From Bacteriovoracaceae bacterium UBA4573 (GTDB lineage Bacteria; Bdellovibrionota; UBA1018; UBA923), in contig DGKJ01000077.1 in NCBI GenBank assembly GCA_002387735.1, positions 1-9,323 on the forward strand: 9,323 bases of DNA. The letters are read 5' to 3'. The notes beneath the pieces are model-generated. The model saw nothing but the letters and a program-made list of their open reading frames with translations, searched no databases and was not told the origin of the DNA. Every line of letters starts with the position of its first letter. Positions within the stretch are counted from its first letter, which is position 1. Below, in pieces: positions 6,225 to 9,323 of the stretch. A program made the translations under genes and the position numbers.

Positions 6225-7434
6225 GTTTAATAAATTTTATTTTACGATATTGGTTTTGGGAGCCATGTCTGCCGCGAACGCAATGGGAGCTGACGCAAAG
6301 TACAGTTATCACCCGGCACTTACCTTCGCGTTAGGGAAAGGCGTGCATACGGCCAATCCTAGTTCGGAACGACTACGATGCGTAAATTTTAAGGAGTCTG
6401 CACCGTACAACGATACGGCGGTAGAAACGAGCGTTGATTTCTACTTGATTCGCCAAACCCAGGACCTGCACAGAGTGTTCAATATAGACGCGTCCGCGAA
6501 TGCCAGTGTTTTGATGTTCAAAGGCAACTCCAAGTACGATTTGCAGTCTCATTTTAATTCCAAAAGCAGCAGTGTTACCCTTGCTATCGAGGGGCATTCG
6601 GTTTTCGCGCCAGTCGTCGCCGATAATATTGAGATTCAACCTCGGTATCAGAAAATGCTCGATGACGGGAAAATGGACGACTTTGAATCATTTTGCGGTT
6701 CCCGTTTCGTAAGTTCGGAAAAGCGAGTGGTCAGGGTAGCTGTTTTGGTCACGATCGATGATGTCTCATCGGACGACCGAGTGAAGTTAACTATCGACAA
6801 TGGCGGTGGCGCAGGACTTGGTCCGATCAGCGCATCGGCGAAAGTGCACGTAGACGCATTGATTCAAGATCGAAAAACCAGTCGTAAAGTTAAGTTTCGG
6901 GTTGTGGCAACTGGAGGAACTGGCCTCGATTCTCTAGAAAAAGTGATTCCAGCCGCCCTCACCGCGAGTGACCCTCTCGATTCGATCAGAAACGAACTGG
7001 GTTCCTTTATTAAAACCTTTAGTTTTAAAAATGCCGCTCCAGGAGAGTTTGAAACAATGGGTTATCCCGGTTTTGATGTCGCGAAGGAACGCTTAATATC
7101 CAAAGAAAAAATGAAGCGTTTGACGAAGTTGGTCGAAAGTTACCGGATGTGGGATTCCGTCTACCAACTTATGACGAATGTCACCGGTAATACCGCTTCG
7201 GAAGAATATAAGGCCGTTCGAAAACTGTTTGGTGCAACCGCGATATCAAAGGCCAAAGACGAGATGGATAGCTTAAATGAGTTTTTGGAGAACACCGCGA
7301 ACACTCACGCTGAGTGTTTGAAGGGTGAGGAAAAGAAGCTTTCTAAAACCTGTCGCCCTCCTAAAGAGGAGGATTGGCAGTACATTCGCCTCTTATCGGA
7401 CGGGTATTGGAATCCAATCGATCCGTCGTTGTAA
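6205..7434 (+). CDS. Exported MACPF-like protein, possible pore-former
   Basis: A 409-residue protein with a signal peptide (about 1-26, hydrophobic FYFTILVLGA, cleavage after ANA). The mature part shows a pattern that I associate with MACPF (perforin-like) domains: FNIDASANASVLMFKG (about 92-107) then a Ser/Asn/Lys-rich stretch and SSSVTLAIEG, as in the first membrane-inserting region; FESFCGSRFV (160-169) in the place of the family's Y-G-T-H-[FY] signature; then beta-rich SASAKVHVDALI and a GG at 237-238. The signature is degenerate: Cys replaces the aromatic and Arg replaces His. Residues about 295-409 are helical, with C371 and C383 close together. MACPF proteins oligomerise into membrane pores; that activity is not demonstrated here. 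The gene overlaps the lipoprotein gene by 20 bases and closes the operon. An alternative is an unrelated beta-rich exported protein. Confidence 0.75.
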   Translation: MKSPCGEFNKFYFTILVLGAMSAANAMGADAKYSYHPALTFALGKGVHTANPSSERLRCVNFKESAPYNDTAVETSVDFYLIRQTQDLHRVFNIDASANASVLMFKGNSKYDLQSHFNSKSSSVTLAIEGHSVFAPVVADNIEIQPRYQKMLDDGKMDDFESFCGSRFVSSEKRVVRVAVLVTIDDVSSDDRVKLTIDNGGGAGLGPISASAKVHVDALIQDRKTSRKVKFRVVATGGTGLDSLEKVIPAALTASDPLDSIRNELGSFIKTFSFKNAAPGEFETMGYPGFDVAKERLISKEKMKRLTKLVESYRMWDSVYQLMTNVTGNTASEEYKAVRKLFGATAISKAKDEMDSLNEFLENTANTHAECLKGEEKKLSKTCRPPKEEDWQYIRLLSDGYWNPIDPSL

Positions 7435-7470
7435 TGATTCCATGTAGGACGAAAGTTACGAGGAACGAAT

Positions 7471-7510
7471 AAAAAAACGGGCTGCGAGGCGCTAGCGCCG
7501 CAGCCCGTTT
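7471..7510 (-). terminator. Strong intrinsic terminator of the OPT transporter gene
   Basis: A perfect 12-bp stem (7475-7486 with 7499-7510, AAACGGGCTGCG and its complement) closes a 12-base centre that holds the palindrome GCGCTAGCGC. Read on the minus strand, the stem runs into TTTTTTTATT (7477-7468), the classical arrangement for termination 25 bases after the transporter stop codon. On the plus strand only TTT follows, so it may act weakly for the convergent operon ending at 7434. Confidence 0.9.
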
Positions 7511-7535
7511 AGAGAGCGTTATATATGAAGGACTT

Positions 7536-9323
7536 TTAGCTCTTGCTCTTACCCGTTCGGTATAAGAGGAGCATTAACAAGCTGAACATCACCACGGCGG
7601 TAACGTTCGATCCAGTAATGGCGGGAGCTAGTTGACTGAGGTCAAGCTTTTGACCGATGTCGCCCCAAAGTGACGACATGGCAATTAAAATGCCGGCTAT
7701 GGAGCCACCAGCAATAAGTCCCGACGACATAAGAACTCCTGGGCTCGTCTCTTCTTCAACGAGCGAGGCTTTCTTTTTCTTAGTGGAGCGTTCAACCAAC
7801 CAGCGAACCGCTCCGCCAAAGAAGATCGGCGCCGATGCGGCAAGTGGCAAGTACACGCCAACTGCGAATGCCAGCGAGGCTACTCCGCAAAGTTCGAGTA
7901 CGATAGAAATAGCGGCACCTAAAAGCACCAGACCCCATGGCAATTTCTGAGCAAGAATGCCGTCGATAATAAGCGACATCAAGCGCGCCTTAGGAGCATC
8001 GTACTTTTGCACTGGCGTACCGTCATCGCGTTGGCGAAGTGTGCCGTTGATGCCTGGGTCGACCAAGTACTTTATGTAACCATTGCCGTCGACCAGGTAT
8101 TTGCCAGCAGCAACGCCAGCAAGTGGGCCAGTGCTCGAGAGTTCAGTTACACGCAGTACATGATACAGTTGATCATCTTTCATTCCCTGAGCTTTTTCTT
8201 TGTCTTTCAGCTTCGAGAGATCTTGAATCTGTACTGCTGGTAAATCTTTACGTGAATATACTGTTGAAGCATCGTTTAACAAGTTGAGTGTAAATCCAAC
8301 AACGAGCGCTGAAGTAGTAACGCCGAACAACAATCCGATTTGTTGAGCTCGCGGCGTGGCACCCACAATGTAGCCAGTTTTTAAGTCCTGGGACGTGGTG
8401 CCGCCGTTCGAAGCAGCCACGCAGACAATGGCAGCCACACAAAGAGCGGTTACACGATAGTCCGCTTCAACCCAGCCGAGGAGCAAGAATATCAAACTTG
8501 TAAGGAGCAGAGTTGCAACGGTCATACCCGAAATTGGATTCGACGACGACCCAATTTGGCCAGTGAGGCGAGAGCTTACCGTAACGAACAAGAAACCAAA
8601 CACGATGATCAATAGCGCACCGAGTAGGTTCATGTGCAACGACGGTGTTGCCCAGATTCCAGCCACCAAAGCAGCGGACCCGAGGACCACCCATTTCATC
8701 GAAAGATCGCGGTTGGTTCGAGCGGTTGTTTTGCTGCCAGAGCGCGACGCTTTTAGGTCGCCCAAACCAGCTACTGCACCCCGTACGATCGTTGGTAAAC
8801 TTTGAACGAGACTGATAATGCCACCAGCGGCGACGGCGCCAGCGCCGATATAAAGGACGTAATTTTTCCAAATCTCGTGAGGCCCCATTTGGGAAATTAG
8901 CTTAGTCGCTGGAAACAGTGGGGCGCTCAATCCACTGCCGAACAAAGTGATTGCAGGAATTAAAACCCAAGTGGAAAGAATACCGCCTGCCACCATGATG
9001 CAAGCAGTGCGAGTGCCAATGATGTAACCGACCCCAAGTAATTCGGGGGAAACTTCAGTGGCAACGTAGGAGCCCCGAAAAAAGGTGAACATTCTCTCCG
9101 GTACGTCGACCCAAAGTTTTGTGGCGACGTTTAGGAATTTGTACGCAAGGCCCACGAAAAATCCGGTAAATACGGTTTTGGCGCTCGTGCCACCGCGCTC
9201 GCCGGCAATTAAAATTTCCGCACATGCAGTGCCTTCCGGATAAATTAGATTTCCGTGTTCTTTAACTATGAGTGCATTGCGAAGAGGAATCATCATGAGA
9301 ACGCCCAACAAACCGCCTAGGAC
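7536..9323 (-). CDS. OPT-family oligopeptide/metal-chelate transporter (5' end beyond window)
   Basis: The C-terminal 595 residues of a polytopic inner-membrane transporter. The frame is open at the right edge (VLGGLLG...), so the true start is outside the window. Family signatures visible: MIPLRNALIVKEHGNLIYPEG then TACAEILIAGERGG near the start; DLKTGYIVGATPRAQQIGLL in the middle; a short soluble segment with KYLVDPGING before PKARLMSLIIDGILAQKLPW; and AVGVYLPLAASAPIFFGG near the end. About a dozen hydrophobic segments can be counted, and the tail after VRWLVERSTKKKK has two further helices. This set matches the TIGR00733 bacterial branch of OPT, a family that imports small peptides or metal chelates, probably by proton symport; the actual substrate cannot be read from sequence. 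The gene has its own terminator and converges on the Hint/lipoprotein operon, so it is likely unrelated to it. Confidence 0.92.
   Translation of the reverse strand, partial: VLGGLLGVLMMIPLRNALIVKEHGNLIYPEGTACAEILIAGERGGTSAKTVFTGFFVGLAYKFLNVATKLWVDVPERMFTFFRGSYVATEVSPELLGVGYIIGTRTACIMVAGGILSTWVLIPAITLFGSGLSAPLFPATKLISQMGPHEIWKNYVLYIGAGAVAAGGIISLVQSLPTIVRGAVAGLGDLKASRSGSKTTARTNRDLSMKWVVLGSAALVAGIWATPSLHMNLLGALLIIVFGFLFVTVSSRLTGQIGSSSNPISGMTVATLLLTSLIFLLLGWVEADYRVTALCVAAIVCVAASNGGTTSQDLKTGYIVGATPRAQQIGLLFGVTTSALVVGFTLNLLNDASTVYSRKDLPAVQIQDLSKLKDKEKAQGMKDDQLYHVLRVTELSSTGPLAGVAAGKYLVDGNGYIKYLVDPGINGTLRQRDDGTPVQKYDAPKARLMSLIIDGILAQKLPWGLVLLGAAISIVLELCGVASLAFAVGVYLPLAASAPIFFGGAVRWLVERSTKKKKASLVEEETSPGVLMSSGLIAGGSIAGILIAMSSLWGDIGQKLDLSQLAPAITGSNVTAVVMFSLLMLLLYRTGKSKS

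Noticed and set aside
180..8139. Ten CTCGAG palindromes in the window
   Set aside because: They are more than chance would suggest, but scattered mostly within coding frames and consistent with frequent TCGA-containing codon pairs. No spacing or strand pattern.
8467..8871. 134-codon minus-strand open frame within the transporter gene
   Set aside because: It is an out-of-frame shadow of the OPT gene, rich in Arg, Trp and Ser, and has no independent signals.
9309..9311. TTG at 9311 as start of the transporter
   Set aside because: The frame continues upstream to the edge with family-typical VLGG residues, and OPT proteins have more N-terminal sequence. The gene is truncated by the window, not started there.

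Overview
The window looks like part of the chromosome of a Gram-negative bacterium, most likely a member of Bdellovibrionota or a relative. The grounds are a TIGR02147-like regulator with an N-terminal helix-turn-helix, an OPT-family transporter of the TIGR00733 type, strong Shine-Dalgarno sites, and many exported proteins that I cannot match to characterised families. The taxonomic call is inference. No tRNA, rRNA, CRISPR array, insertion sequence or phage gene is visible.

Left part (1-1953). The end of a plus-strand gene of unknown function is followed by a convergent transcriptional regulator (168-1088, minus). Divergent from it is a short soluble histidine kinase without a sensor domain (1273-1953, plus). 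The intergenic region between them carries a perfect 8-bp inverted repeat next to the regulator start codon and a plausible sigma70-type promoter for the kinase.

Centre (1964-7434). Two operons of envelope or secreted proteins diverge from about 3547-3718. The minus operon encodes, in order, a membrane-anchored helical protein, a signal-peptide protein with six cysteines and a long hydrophobic core (ATGA overlap with the first gene), and a small two-helix membrane protein. The plus operon encodes an exported protein with a coiled coil and a C-terminal Hint (hedgehog/intein) autoprocessing domain, a lipoprotein with an EGF-like cysteine cluster, and an exported protein whose pattern resembles a degenerate MACPF (membrane attack complex/perforin) domain. 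A self-processing protein, a lipoprotein and a possible pore-former in one transcript, opposite a second operon of exported or membrane proteins, is the most unusual part of the window. A role in attack, predation or envelope defence is conceivable but not shown.

Right part (7435-9323). A strong intrinsic terminator, oriented for the minus strand, lies between the convergent plus operon and the OPT-family oligopeptide/metal-chelate transporter gene. The transporter gene fills the rest of the window and runs off its right edge, so its N-terminus is missing.
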